DNA from: VAZQ01 sp963725185
GTDB lineage: Bacteria > Pseudomonadota > Alphaproteobacteria > Rhizobiales > Xanthobacteraceae
DNA length: 64,000 nt
NCBI GenBank assembly: GCA_963725185.1
Contig: CAVRXO010000006.1
Span: forward strand, 1,674,001-1,738,000
Direction of reading: 5' to 3'
Shown: positions 46,171 through 53,945 of the stretch, in pieces
How positions within the stretch are numbered: position 1 is the first letter of the stretch
How the letters are laid out: the number at the start of each line of letters is the position of its first letter
The notes under the pieces: model-generated
Told to the model about the DNA's origin: nothing
The model's database searches: none
What the model saw: the letters and a program-made list of their open reading frames with translations, nothing else
Program-made: the position numbers and the translations under genes

Positions 46171-46603
46171 TCGTTCGCAACTCCGCGCGGATGCGTTCGA
46201 TGATCTTGCCGAGGCGGTTTTGCCCGGTGCCCTCGCGGCCCACGCCCCAGTAGTAGTCGGTGGGCGCGGTCTCGGCGATGTCCTCCTCGCCGGTCGCCAG
46301 CAACAGCTCGCGCAGCTCGTCATGCAGCTCGAACTCGCGCCGCACCGCACGATACATCACCGCGTCCTTGACGGCGTCCCAGTCGGGTCGGATCGCGGCT
46401 TTGTTCTTGTCGGCGAGGTTTTTGGCGATCGCCGGCTTGGCGGCCTTGCGGATGGCCTGACGCAGCTTGGGATCGGCGAACTTCTGGGCCTGGTAATAAT
46501 GCTCGACGGTCGGCCAGCGCGCATCATCGAGGTCGATCCAGAACGGCGCGAAGTTGGAGAATTCGCGGTGGGTCGGCGAGTGCGAGAAGAAACAAATGGT
46601 CAT
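46163..46603 (-). CDS. NADAR-family N-glycosidase-like protein
   Basis: This 146-residue NADAR (YbiA/RibX-like, COG3236) protein shows ICFFSHSPTHREFSNFAPF at the N-terminus, the active-site region WPTVEHYYQAQKFADP and the C-terminal DYYWGVGREGTGQNRLGKII. The conserved Trp/Glu and the Tyr-Trp-Gly motif are intact. Family members cleave N-glycosidic bonds in riboflavin-pathway intermediates, or remove ADP-ribose from modified nucleic acid in NADAR-DarT contexts; no darT or riboflavin gene is nearby. ATG at 46603 begins the family similarity. It is placed between rimM and trmD, which is not the usual operon order. Confidence 0.88.
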   Translation of the reverse strand: MTICFFSHSPTHREFSNFAPFWIDLDDARWPTVEHYYQAQKFADPKLRQAIRKAAKPAIAKNLADKNKAAIRPDWDAVKDAVMYRAVRREFELHDELRELLLATGEEDIAETAPTDYYWGVGREGTGQNRLGKIIERIRAELRTSE

Positions 46604-46648
46604 GGCTTGGACTTGCGACGGATCACGTGAACAAATCATTCGAGCAGA

Positions 46649-47155
46649 TTACTTGAACAGATCTTGCGGCGGATCGATGACGATGCGGCCGCCCGCGATA
46701 TCGACCACCGGCACCGTCACGGCGGTGAACGGCATCAGGACGGTGCGGCTGGCGCCGAGCGGACGCAATTCCAACAGATCGCCGGCGCCGAAATCATGGA
46801 TCCCCACGATGATCGCGAGCTCGGCGCCGTCGCGGCTTTCCGCTCGCAGCCCGATCAGGTCGGCGTGATAGAACTCGTCGGGCGCCGGCGGCGGCAGCCG
46901 CTCGCGCGCCACATAAAGGCGCATATTGGTGAGCCGCTCGGCCGCGTCGCGGTCACGCACGCCGGAAAGCCGCACCACCAGGTGGTCCTTGGCGGGCCGC
47001 AGCGCCTCGATCGCGAAACGTTGCGTGCCATCCTCGCTTTCGAGCGGCCCGTAATCGCCAACCGCCGCCGGCTCGGCAGTGAACGAGCGCAGCTTCACCT
47101 CGCCGCGAACGCCGTGCGGGGCGCCGATCTGGGCCACACAGATGCGCTCGACCAC
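46649..47155 (-). CDS. rimM: Ribosome maturation factor RimM
   Basis: RimM helps assemble the head of the 30S subunit through protein S19. The 168-residue protein has the N-terminal VAQIGAPHGVRGEVKLRSFT and the PRC-barrel C-terminal half (YHADLIGLRAESRDGAELA... FGAGDLLELRPLG... VLMPFTAVTVPVVD). It is intact. The start is GTG at 47155. It belongs to the rpsP-rimM-trmD-rplS operon; a 137-base palindromic repeat lies between rpsP and rimM. Confidence 0.96.
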   Translation of the reverse strand: MVERICVAQIGAPHGVRGEVKLRSFTAEPAAVGDYGPLESEDGTQRFAIEALRPAKDHLVVRLSGVRDRDAAERLTNMRLYVARERLPPPAPDEFYHADLIGLRAESRDGAELAIIVGIHDFGAGDLLELRPLGASRTVLMPFTAVTVPVVDIAGGRIVIDPPQDLFK

Positions 47156-47175
47156 GGCGGCCCTCTTCTCTTCCC

Positions 47176-47312
47176 TCCCCCTGAAAGGGGGAGGGTGGCG
47201 CCGAAGGCGCCGGGGTGGGGATCCTGCGTCTCGGCAAAGTAGATGTTCGTGACCCCCACCCGGATCGCTGCGCGATCCGACCTCCCCCTTTCAGGGGGAG
47301 GTGTAGCGGCGC
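47176..47312. repeat. Double palindromic repeat between rpsP and rimM
   Basis: CCTCCCCCTGAAAGGGGGAGG at the left and CCTCCCCCTTTCAGGGGGAG at the right are hairpins in themselves and complementary to each other. Between them lie GGCGCCGAAGGCGCC and CGGATCGCTGCGCGATCCG, two further hairpins. The modules are shared with 15181-15231. The whole unit lies in the transcribed rpsP-rimM spacer. Confidence 0.8.
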
Positions 47313-47329
47313 TCGTCTCGCCTGACGCC

Positions 47330-47704
47330 TCAGCTCGCCGGCGCGGCCGCGGCCGCCGCCTTGGCGGCTTCCTTGGCCTTTTCCTTGGCTTCGGCTTGCG
47401 CCTTGCGCTCCTTGCGCGGGATCGCCCGCTCCGGATTGCTGCGCTTCTCGCGCGTCATCACGCCGGCCTGGTCGAGGAAGCGCAGCACCCGGTCGGTCGG
47501 CAGCGCGCCCTTGGCGAGCCAGGCCTTGACCTTGTCGAGATCGAGCTTGAGCCGCTCGGTCTTCTCCTTGGGCAGGAGCGGATTGAAATAGCCGATGCGC
47601 TCGATGAAGCGGCCGTCGCGCGGCGAGCGGCTGTCGGCGATCACGATATGATAGAACGGCCGCTTCTTGGTGCCGGCGCGGGCCAGCCTGATTTTCAGAG
47701 ACAT
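47330..47704 (-). CDS. rpsP: 30S ribosomal protein S16
   Basis: S16 is a primary 16S rRNA-binding protein of the 30S subunit. The 124-residue protein starts MSLKIRLARAGTKKRPFYHI and continues IVIADSRSPRDGRFIERIGY and KAWLAKGALPTDRVLRFLD, followed by an Ala/Lys-rich helical tail of about 45 residues, as in other alphaproteobacteria. It is intact. It heads the rpsP-rimM-(NADAR)-trmD-rplS operon. Confidence 0.97.
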   Translation of the reverse strand: MSLKIRLARAGTKKRPFYHIVIADSRSPRDGRFIERIGYFNPLLPKEKTERLKLDLDKVKAWLAKGALPTDRVLRFLDQAGVMTREKRSNPERAIPRKERKAQAEAKEKAKEAAKAAAAAAPAS

Positions 47705-47734
47705 TCGGGTTCCTCTCGGTTGGATTGGTACTGG

Positions 47735-47817
47735 CAGCCCGGATGGAGGCGCGCAGCGCCGCAATCCGGGGACACCGCATCCCGGATTGCGGCGCTGCGC
47801 GCCTTCATCCGGGCTAC
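47735..47817. repeat. Intergenic palindrome, GTAGCCCGGATGG family (copy 4)
   Basis: CAGCCCGGATGGAGGCGCGC and GCGCGCCTTCATCCGGGCTA form the outer stem, and GCGCCGCAATCCGGG with CCCGGATTGCGGCGC the inner stem. It fills the gap between ffh and rpsP, so it may separate their expression. Confidence 0.8.
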
Positions 47818-47843
47818 GAAACAAAGAATTCCCTTGTTGGCCG

Positions 47844-49404
47844 TCATCGCTTCTTCCCCGGGCCCGGATAGCCGCCGAGACCGGGCAGCTTGGGGCCGCC
47901 GAGGCCGGGCAGGTTGCCCGGAAATTTGGGCGGCAGGCCCGGCATGCCGGGCGGAAGGCCGCCGGGGGGCAGCCCGCTGGGCGGCGGGCCGCCGGGCGGC
48001 AAGCCGCCGGGCATTTTTTCCGCGAGCTTGGCCATCTGCTCGGGGCTCGGCATGCCGGAGCCCAGCCCCAGCATGTTGGCGATTCCCGCCATCGGCCCGC
48101 GCTTGCCGCCGCCCATCGCCTTCATGACGTCCGCCATGGTGCGATGCATCTTGAGCATGCGGTTGATGTCCTCGACCTTGGTGCCGGAGCCGGCCGCGAT
48201 GCGCTTCTTGCGGCTGGCCTTGAGGATGTCGGGATGCCGGCGCTCCTGCGCGCGTCATCGAATTGATTGCCGCCACCTGGCGCTTGAGCAGGCGCTCGTC
48301 GAGATTGGCGGAGGCGAGCTGGTTCTTCATCTTGGCGACGCCCGGCAGCATGCCCATGAGCCCGCTCATGCCGCCCATCTGCTGCATCTGCAGGAGCTGC
48401 TCGCGCAGGTCGGTGAGATCGAACGCGCCCTTGCGCATGCGCTCGGCGACGCGCGCCGCCTTCTCGGCATCGATGGTGGCGGCCGCCTTCTCGACCAGCG
48501 ACACGATATCGCCCATGCCCAGAATGCGGTCGGCGATGCGGGCGGGATGGAAATCCTCCAGCGCATCGAGCTTCTCGCCGGTGCCCATGAGCTTGATCGG
48601 CTTGCCGGTCACCGCCCGCATGGAGAGCGCGGCGCCGCCGCGGCCGTCGCCGTCGATGCGGGTCAGGACGATGCCGGTGAGGCCCACCCGCTCGTTGAAC
48701 GCACGCGCCAGATTGACCGCGTCCTGGCCGGTCAGGCTGTCGGCGACCAGCAGGACTTCATGCGGGCCGGCGGTCCGCTTGACCGCGGCCGCCTCCTCCA
48801 TCATGGCGTCGTCCAGCGTGGTGCGGCCGGCGGTGTCGAGCAGCACCACGTCGTAGCTGCCGAGCCGGCCGGCCTGCAGGGCGCGTTGCGCGATCTGCGT
48901 CGGTTGCTGGCCCTCGACGATCGGCAGCGTCTCGACGCCGACCTGGCGGCCGAGCACCGCCAGCTGCTCCATGGCGGCCGGGCGGCGCACGTCGAGCGAC
49001 GCCATCAATACTTTCTGCTTGCTCTGCTCGGTGAGCCGCTTGGCCAGCTTGGCGGTGGTGGTGGTCTTGCCCGAGCCCTGCAGCCCCACCATCATGATGG
49101 CGACCGGTGCCGGCGCATTGAGATCGATCGGCTCGGCCCGCGCCCCCAAGGTCGCGATCAGCTGGTCGTGCACGATCTTCACCACCAGCTGGCCGGGCGT
49201 GACCGACTTGACCACCTCGACCCCGACCGCGTGCTGGCGCACCTGGTCGCTGAACTCGCGCACCACGTCGAGCGCCACGTCGGCGTCGAGCAGCGCGCGG
49301 CGCACCTCGCGCAGCGCCGCATCCACGTCCGCCTCGCTCAGCGCACCGCGCCGGGTCAGGCGATCCAGGATGCCGCCGAGCTTCTCGGAGAGGGATTCGA
49401 ACAT
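47844..49404 (-). CDS. ffh: Signal recognition particle protein (one frameshift)
   Basis: Ffh is the SRP GTPase that delivers nascent membrane proteins to the translocon. It has an N domain (MFESLSEKLGGILDRLTRRG), G1 GLQGSGKTTTTAKLA (near residue 106), VRRPAAMEQL, VVLLDTAGR, TRIDGDGRGGAALS, and an M domain with QMQQMGGMSGLMGMLPG. The frame breaks near 48250 after AINSMTRA: deleting one base joins ERRHPDILKASRKKRIAAGSG, the conserved RNA-binding segment. Corrected length is about 519 residues, including a Gly/Pro/Leu-rich C-terminal tail of about 70 residues. The break is probably a sequencing error. Confidence 0.93.
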
Positions 49405-49674
49405 GGCGGTCTCGAGTTGTTCCAGCAAACAGGCTCAGCGCCCGAGGGCGCATCGCGCTGTCGGGCGGTTGCCTCCGGCCCCTGGGACCGGTCGGCGGGT
49501 TGATGATGGCTCTATCCGTAAGCGCGCGGAACGTAGGCAGGAGGGGGGGCGGAGTCAAGGATGTTGCCCCCGGCGTGCGCGGGGATGGCCACGTGGAGCG
49601 AGGTTGCGGGCGGCAGTAAATTCGAATTAGCTGGCGATGCCAACGGAGAGGTCCGGATTTGGGGAGAGCCGCCA

Positions 49675-50223
49675 ATGGATGCGGGTGCGTCCGCCGTCGA
49701 GGAACAAGCCAAGGCCGAGCTGCACGGCAGCGCCATCCTGGCCGCCATCAAGGACAGCGGCGTCGAGTTCGTCCTGTCGGTGCCCGATATCGTCACCAGC
49801 GCCGGATTGCTGCGGCCGATCGCGCGCGATCCCGATCTTCGCCTGGTGCGGGTCTGCAAGGAGGACGAATGCATCGGCATCGCCTCCGGCCTGTCCTTTT
49901 GCGACAAGCGCGCCCTCATCCTCATCCAGTACACCGGCTTTCTCGACTTCATCAACGCGATCCGCGCGGTGGCGGTCGAGTACAAGCAGCCGATCTGCAT
50001 GATGATCGGGCTGTTGGGCCACGAGCCGGAACGCGCGCCCACGCAATCGGGCCGCTTTGGGGTTCGCATCATCGAGCCGATCCTGGATGCGATGGGGATC
50101 GCGCATGATCTCATCAGCCGGGATGCCGACGTGCCCAAGATCAAGCCCGCCATCGACAAGGCCTATGCGCAATCGCTGCCGGTCGCGCTCCTGATCGGCC
50201 GCCGGCCGCTGCCGCCGCAATGA
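49675..50223 (+). CDS. ThDP-dependent decarboxylase alpha-type subunit
   Basis: This 182-residue protein corresponds to the N-terminal (Pyr) half of thiamine-diphosphate enzymes and resembles sulfopyruvate/phosphonopyruvate decarboxylase alpha subunits. It has VEFVLSVPDIVTSAGLLRPI, the conserved Glu of CKEDECIGIASGLSF that activates ThDP, and a Rossmann-like end. GGGGAG about 8 bases upstream supports ATG 49675. It is followed by two beta-type genes (50279 and 50985). The 2-oxo acid substrate is unknown. The function is inferred from the family; the alpha-beta pairing from adjacency. Confidence 0.75.
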   Translation: MDAGASAVEEQAKAELHGSAILAAIKDSGVEFVLSVPDIVTSAGLLRPIARDPDLRLVRVCKEDECIGIASGLSFCDKRALILIQYTGFLDFINAIRAVAVEYKQPICMMIGLLGHEPERAPTQSGRFGVRIIEPILDAMGIAHDLISRDADVPKIKPAIDKAYAQSLPVALLIGRRPLPPQ

Positions 50224-50278
50224 GCTCGATGACCGGCATAGCGAACGCACGTGGTGAAACCTACATGGTGAATGCGAG

Positions 50279-50842
50279 ATGATGAAACGCGACGAATGCT
50301 TCCGCATCCTCGCCCGCCATGTGACGGACGAGATCGTCATCGCCTCCTACAGCGCTGCCGCCGAATGGAACGAGCTCAATCCGCGCGTGCTCAACTATTT
50401 TTCGGTGGGCGCCATGGGGCTTGCCTCCTCGCACGGACTGGGGCTTGCGCTCGGGCGTCCGGGCACGCGGGTGCTGGTGCTCGACGGCGACGGCAGCCTG
50501 TTGATGAATCTCGGCAGCCTGGTGACGATCGGCGCGGTGGCGCCGAAGAATTTCGTGCACTTCGTCTGCCACAACGGCACCTACGAGGCCAATGGCGGGC
50601 ACCCGATACCCAATCCGAACGTGGATTTCGCCGGGATGGCGAAAGCGGCCGGCTACGCCCAGTGCCACGAATTCTCCGAGCTCGCCTCTTTCGAGCAGCA
50701 GATCGGCCACGTGCTGGGCCAGGTCGGCCCGGTCTTCGCTACCCTCAAGGTGGAGCGCAGCAAGCCGCTGACCTACGACTATCCGGCCCTGTACGCCGCC
50801 GACAAACGCAAGGCGCTGAGGGCGACCCTGCAGGCGGGCTGA
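50279..50842 (+). CDS. ThDP-dependent decarboxylase beta-type subunit, first copy
   Basis: This 187-residue protein corresponds to the PP half of ThDP enzymes. The cofactor motif GDGSLLMNLGSLVTIGAVAP...CHNGTYE (residues about 67-100) is the GDG...N ThDP/Mg signature. The protein starts MMKRDECFRILARHVTDEIV, like sulfopyruvate decarboxylase subunit beta. It has no signal or membrane segment. It follows the alpha gene by 55 bases. A second, closely similar copy lies 142 bases downstream; by eye about 60% of residues agree and the cofactor motif is identical. Confidence 0.78.
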   Translation: MMKRDECFRILARHVTDEIVIASYSAAAEWNELNPRVLNYFSVGAMGLASSHGLGLALGRPGTRVLVLDGDGSLLMNLGSLVTIGAVAPKNFVHFVCHNGTYEANGGHPIPNPNVDFAGMAKAAGYAQCHEFSELASFEQQIGHVLGQVGPVFATLKVERSKPLTYDYPALYAADKRKALRATLQAG

Positions 50843-50867
50843 CCTGCCGGTCCCGGGATGCGTCTCC

Positions 50868-50943
50868 ACCCGCTCGTCCCCGCGGACGCGGGAATGAGCG
50901 GTGGGGCGATTCCTTCACCCGCTCTTCCGCGGGAATGAGCGGA
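50868..50943. repeat. Short GC palindromes between the two beta genes
   Basis: CCCGCTCGTCCCCGCGGACG and CGGGAATGAGCGG are repeated in part (CACCCGCTC...CGCGGGAATGAGCGG twice). Each can fold. Related units lie near 49560-49590 and in the 3' end of ybeY (8060-8100). Confidence 0.6.
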
Positions 50944-50984
50944 TAGAACGCCGGCGCACGGCACAAACAAGAGCAGTTGGCATC

Positions 50985-51551
50985 ATGATGAAGCGGGATG
51001 AATGCTTCCGGGTCCTGGCGCAGCATCTCACCGACGAGATCGTCATCGCGGTCTATTCGTCAGCCTTCGACTGGCTCGAGATCGCGCCGCGGGGGCTCAA
51101 CTACTTTTCGTTCGGCGCCATGGGGATCGCATCGTCGCACGGGCTTGGCCTTGCGCTCGGGCGGCCGCAGCAGCGAGTGATCGTGCTCGATGGCGACGGC
51201 AGCCTGTTGATGAATCTCGGCAGCCTGGTGACCATCGGGGCGGCGGCGCCGAAGAACCTCATGCATTTCGTGTGCCGCAACGGCACCTATGAGGCCAACG
51301 GCAGCCATCCGATTCCCAACGCGGGGGTCGATTTCAACGGCCTGGCGCGTGCCGCCGATTATCGGGCGCTGCACGAATTCTCCGCGCTCGCCGATTTCGA
51401 GGCCCGCATTGCGCAGGTGTTGCGTGAGGACGGTCCGGTGTTCGCGACCCTGCACCTGGAGAAGGGCGCGCTGGCGCCGCAGTTCGACTATCGCCGCCTC
51501 GACGATCCGGCTCGGCGCCAGGCATTCAAGGCTGCCCTGCAGAAAGGGTAG
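50985..51551 (+). CDS. ThDP-dependent decarboxylase beta-type subunit, second copy
   Basis: This 188-residue paralogue of the preceding gene starts MMKRDECFRVLAQHLTDEIV and has the same GDGSLLMNLGSLVTIGAAAP cofactor motif and CRNGTYEANGSHPIPN. Differences cluster in residues 22-40 and in the last 50 residues, which suggests that the two copies pair with the one alpha subunit with different substrate preferences, or that one is redundant. The start could be either of two ATGs (50985 or 50988); the first matches the paralogue. The IS701-family element begins 10 bases after its stop. Confidence 0.78.
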   Translation: MMKRDECFRVLAQHLTDEIVIAVYSSAFDWLEIAPRGLNYFSFGAMGIASSHGLGLALGRPQQRVIVLDGDGSLLMNLGSLVTIGAAAPKNLMHFVCRNGTYEANGSHPIPNAGVDFNGLARAADYRALHEFSALADFEARIAQVLREDGPVFATLHLEKGALAPQFDYRRLDDPARRQAFKAALQKG

Positions 51552-51561
51552 GGCGGGTTAG

Positions 51562-53065
51562 TCTTACTGCGTCATAAGCTTCCGTCGCCCATGTGTTGCA
51601 GTCCTTGCGCCACAACATGGGCATCGCGGCAAGGTTCTGACAATCGCGTCGATCAATCGTATTCGCATAGTTGCGATCGAGTTCTGGATGTGACGTTCAG
51701 GCCGCAATGGTGGATCCTCTGGGTCGATAACCGTCGGGAACTGCAAGTTGCGGGAAGAGCGCGGTGGAGCGAGATCCTGAGGGGGGAATTGTCTCCCTCT
51801 CGGAGATCAGGAACCCGTAGGCGGCGATACACATCGTGGCGTGATGGTGGAAGCCGCGCCATCCGCGCCCTTCATAGTGCCCAAGCCCGACCTCCTGCTT
51901 GAGTTCCTGATAATCCCGCTCGATGCGCCAACGCAGCTTGGCGAAGTCGACGAGTTCGCGGAAGCTGATATTCGCGGGCAGCGTCGAGAACCAATATTTT
52001 GTCGGCTCGGGTTCGCCTTCGGGCCACTCGATCAGCAGCCACTCCTGCGACAGCAATTCCGGAATCAGCTGATTATGTCCGACCCCGACGCGCACGCGCG
52101 CAAAACGCGAGCACAGCCACTCGGCCGACCCTTCCCGCCACCTGATCGTGCGCCAAGCATGCTTGGGCAGAGCTAGCGCCTGCTCCTTGATCGAGATCAA
52201 ATCGGGTTCGTCGCGACGCCCGGTATTGTTCAGCGGCTTGCCCCTGCGCTTGGGACCGACGCCCGATGGCCACACCAAGGTATTCGGCAGAACACCGGCC
52301 ACGTAGATCAGTCCCAAGGCCGTAATGCCGGTGCGCAGCCGCGAGTTATTGCCATAGGCGGCGTCCATCAAAACGACCCCGCGCGGAAGGCCGGCCTTGC
52401 ACCCCCACCGTATCTGCTCAAGCGCGATCTCAGGCTTGGTCTTGAAGCCGATGTCCAAAGGCACGCCGGTCTTCTCCCGACGCGCATCATCCACGACCCA
52501 GTCCTTCGGCAGATACAGCCGATACGCCACCGGCAAGCTGGCCCAGTGGTTGGCAATCGACAACGACACCGCCACCTGACAATTGGCCTGCTTGCCAAGC
52601 TGCCCACAATACTGATGATGCACGCCCACCGAATGCTTGCCCTGCTTGGGGAAACCAGTGTCGTCGATGATCCAGGCCTCGATCGGCCCGTGCTTCTCGA
52701 TCGCCGGCAGCACCAGCTCGCGCACCTTGGCCAGAACCTTCTCGTCCGACCAGGGCGCGATGCCGACAAAATGCAACAAAGACTGGTGTTGTGCAGCCGT
52801 CCGCGCCGGAGCCGTCTTCGCTGCCATCGGCTCCACGCTCTTGCGCTCGCCCGGCAGCATCAGGCCGGTGCAATAGTCACGCAGCGGACCGCTCCGGTCC
52901 GCGTGCCCCAAAACGCTCGCAAGCCCTTCGACATACGCCGAAAATCGGCCTCCGCTATTCTCTTGGCTCCCGAGATTCATGTCAGCCCTCCGCCTGCCAA
53001 CCTCGAATCTCGCCAAATAGTTGATTCTCGACGCCTATGTCCTGCGACCTTCTGACTCAGTAAGA
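51562..53065. mobile_element. Complete IS701-family insertion sequence (1504 bp)
   Basis: The ends are imperfect inverted repeats: left TCTTACTGCGTCATAAGC (from 51562) and right, inverted, TCTTACTGAGTCAGAAGG (from 53065), 17 of 22 positions equal. TTAG occurs directly outside both ends (51558-51561 and 53066-53069), a 4-base target duplication of the YTAR type preferred by IS701. It encodes one transposase on the minus strand. The element is inserted within a GC-rich palindrome, 10 bases beyond the stop of the second beta gene. Intact transposase and perfect duplication suggest recent transposition. Confidence 0.9.
51697..52980 (-). CDS. IS701-family transposase
   Basis: This 427-residue DDE transposase (DDE_5/SRSO17 type) has IEAWIIDDTGFPKQGKHSVG containing the first Asp, VVLMDAAYGNNSRLR with the second, and RWRIERDYQELKQEVGLGHYEGRGWRG with the Glu, so the triad is intact. 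WSDEKVLAKVRELVLP and HHQYCGQLGKQANCQVAVSL are family hallmarks. ATG at 52980 (MNLGSQENSGGRFSAYVEGL) is the usual IS701 start; an in-frame TTG 36 bases upstream is unlikely. Unlike many chromosomal genes here, the frame has no indel. Confidence 0.93.
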   Translation of the reverse strand: MNLGSQENSGGRFSAYVEGLASVLGHADRSGPLRDYCTGLMLPGERKSVEPMAAKTAPARTAAQHQSLLHFVGIAPWSDEKVLAKVRELVLPAIEKHGPIEAWIIDDTGFPKQGKHSVGVHHQYCGQLGKQANCQVAVSLSIANHWASLPVAYRLYLPKDWVVDDARREKTGVPLDIGFKTKPEIALEQIRWGCKAGLPRGVVLMDAAYGNNSRLRTGITALGLIYVAGVLPNTLVWPSGVGPKRRGKPLNNTGRRDEPDLISIKEQALALPKHAWRTIRWREGSAEWLCSRFARVRVGVGHNQLIPELLSQEWLLIEWPEGEPEPTKYWFSTLPANISFRELVDFAKLRWRIERDYQELKQEVGLGHYEGRGWRGFHHHATMCIAAYGFLISERETIPPSGSRSTALFPQLAVPDGYRPRGSTIAA

Positions 53066-53211
53066 TTAGGCGCGCATCGGGTGAAACCCGATTCGCGCGC
53101 GCCGTAACCCGCCGGCTGAGATTGCTTGTTTGATGCGCTGATGGTGGATTACGGCGCCATGAAAGGCACAGCCCGGGGGAGCGCCCTCGAATGCGCCTAA
53201 TCCACCCTACG
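53066..53211. repeat. Palindromic repeats flanking the IS
   Basis: GCGCGCATCGGGTGAAACCC and GCGCGCGCCGTAACCCGCC are the right part of a palindrome whose left arm (GTAGGGCGGGTTAG, 51549-51561) is on the far side of the IS. A second imperfect palindrome follows, with GGTGGATTACGGCGC near 53143 and GCGCCTAATCCACCCTAC near 53194. Confidence 0.75.
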
Positions 53212-53228
53212 GCTCGGGCTGAACCAGC

Positions 53229-53945
53229 TCAGGCCACCGCGGGGCGCGCCGGCTCCGGCAAGGCCAGCCGGTAGCCGATGCCGAGCTCGGTCATCAGGAT
53301 GCGCGGCTGGGTCGGATCGGCCTCGATCTTCTGGCGCAGCTTGCGCACGAAGATGCGCAGGTAATGGGTGTCGTGGATATGCGGCGAGCCCCAGATCTCC
53401 TTCAGCAGGAATTGGTGCGTCACCACATTGCCGGCGTGCTGCGCCAGGATCTGCAGCAGCCGATATTCCTTCGGGGTCAGCACCACGCGCTCGCCGTTGA
53501 TGGTGACGAAGCGGGCGGCGAGATCGATCAACAGCGGCCCGGCCCGCACCACCGGCTCGCCCGAGGTCGCCCGCACCTGCCGCCGCATGGCGGCATGCGC
53601 GCGGGCCAACAGCTCCGCCATGCCGAACGGCTTGACCACGTAATCGTCGGCGCCGCTTTCCAGAAGGCGCACCTTCTCGGCCTCGTTGGAGCGCACCGAG
53701 AGCACGATCAGCGGCACGTTCGACCAGGCGCGCAGGCGCTCCAGCACGTCGGCGCCGTCCATGTCGGGCAATCCCAGGTCCAGGATCACGAGATCGGGCG
53801 GCGTGAGCGTCACCGCCCGCATGGCATCCGCGCCGGTCTCTGCCTCCTGCACCACGAAGCCGTCCAGCTCCAGCCCGGCGCGCAGGAAGCGGCGGATCTG
53901 AATTTCATCGTCGATGACGAGGACGACGGGAGCTGGTTCAGTCAT
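53229..53945 (-). CDS. OmpR-family response regulator, KdpE-like
   Basis: This 238-residue response regulator has a receiver domain with VIDDEIQIRRFL, the phosphorylated Asp in LVILDLGLPDMDG (near residue 59) and the Lys of DDYVVKPFGM, and a C-terminal winged helix (LTPKEYRLLQILAQHAGNVV; HYLRIFVRKLRQKIE). HIHDTHYLRIFVRKLRQKIE is typical of KdpE. The ATG at 53945 overlaps the sensor kinase stop by 8 bases, so the pair is translationally coupled. Its targets are unknown, because no kdpFABC is in the window. Confidence 0.88.
   Translation of the reverse strand: MTEPAPVVLVIDDEIQIRRFLRAGLELDGFVVQEAETGADAMRAVTLTPPDLVILDLGLPDMDGADVLERLRAWSNVPLIVLSVRSNEAEKVRLLESGADDYVVKPFGMAELLARAHAAMRRQVRATSGEPVVRAGPLLIDLAARFVTINGERVVLTPKEYRLLQILAQHAGNVVTHQFLLKEIWGSPHIHDTHYLRIFVRKLRQKIEADPTQPRILMTELGIGYRLALPEPARPAVA

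Noticed and set aside
51697..53055. Plus-strand frames across the IS
   Set aside because: They are shadows of the transposase and carry no motif.
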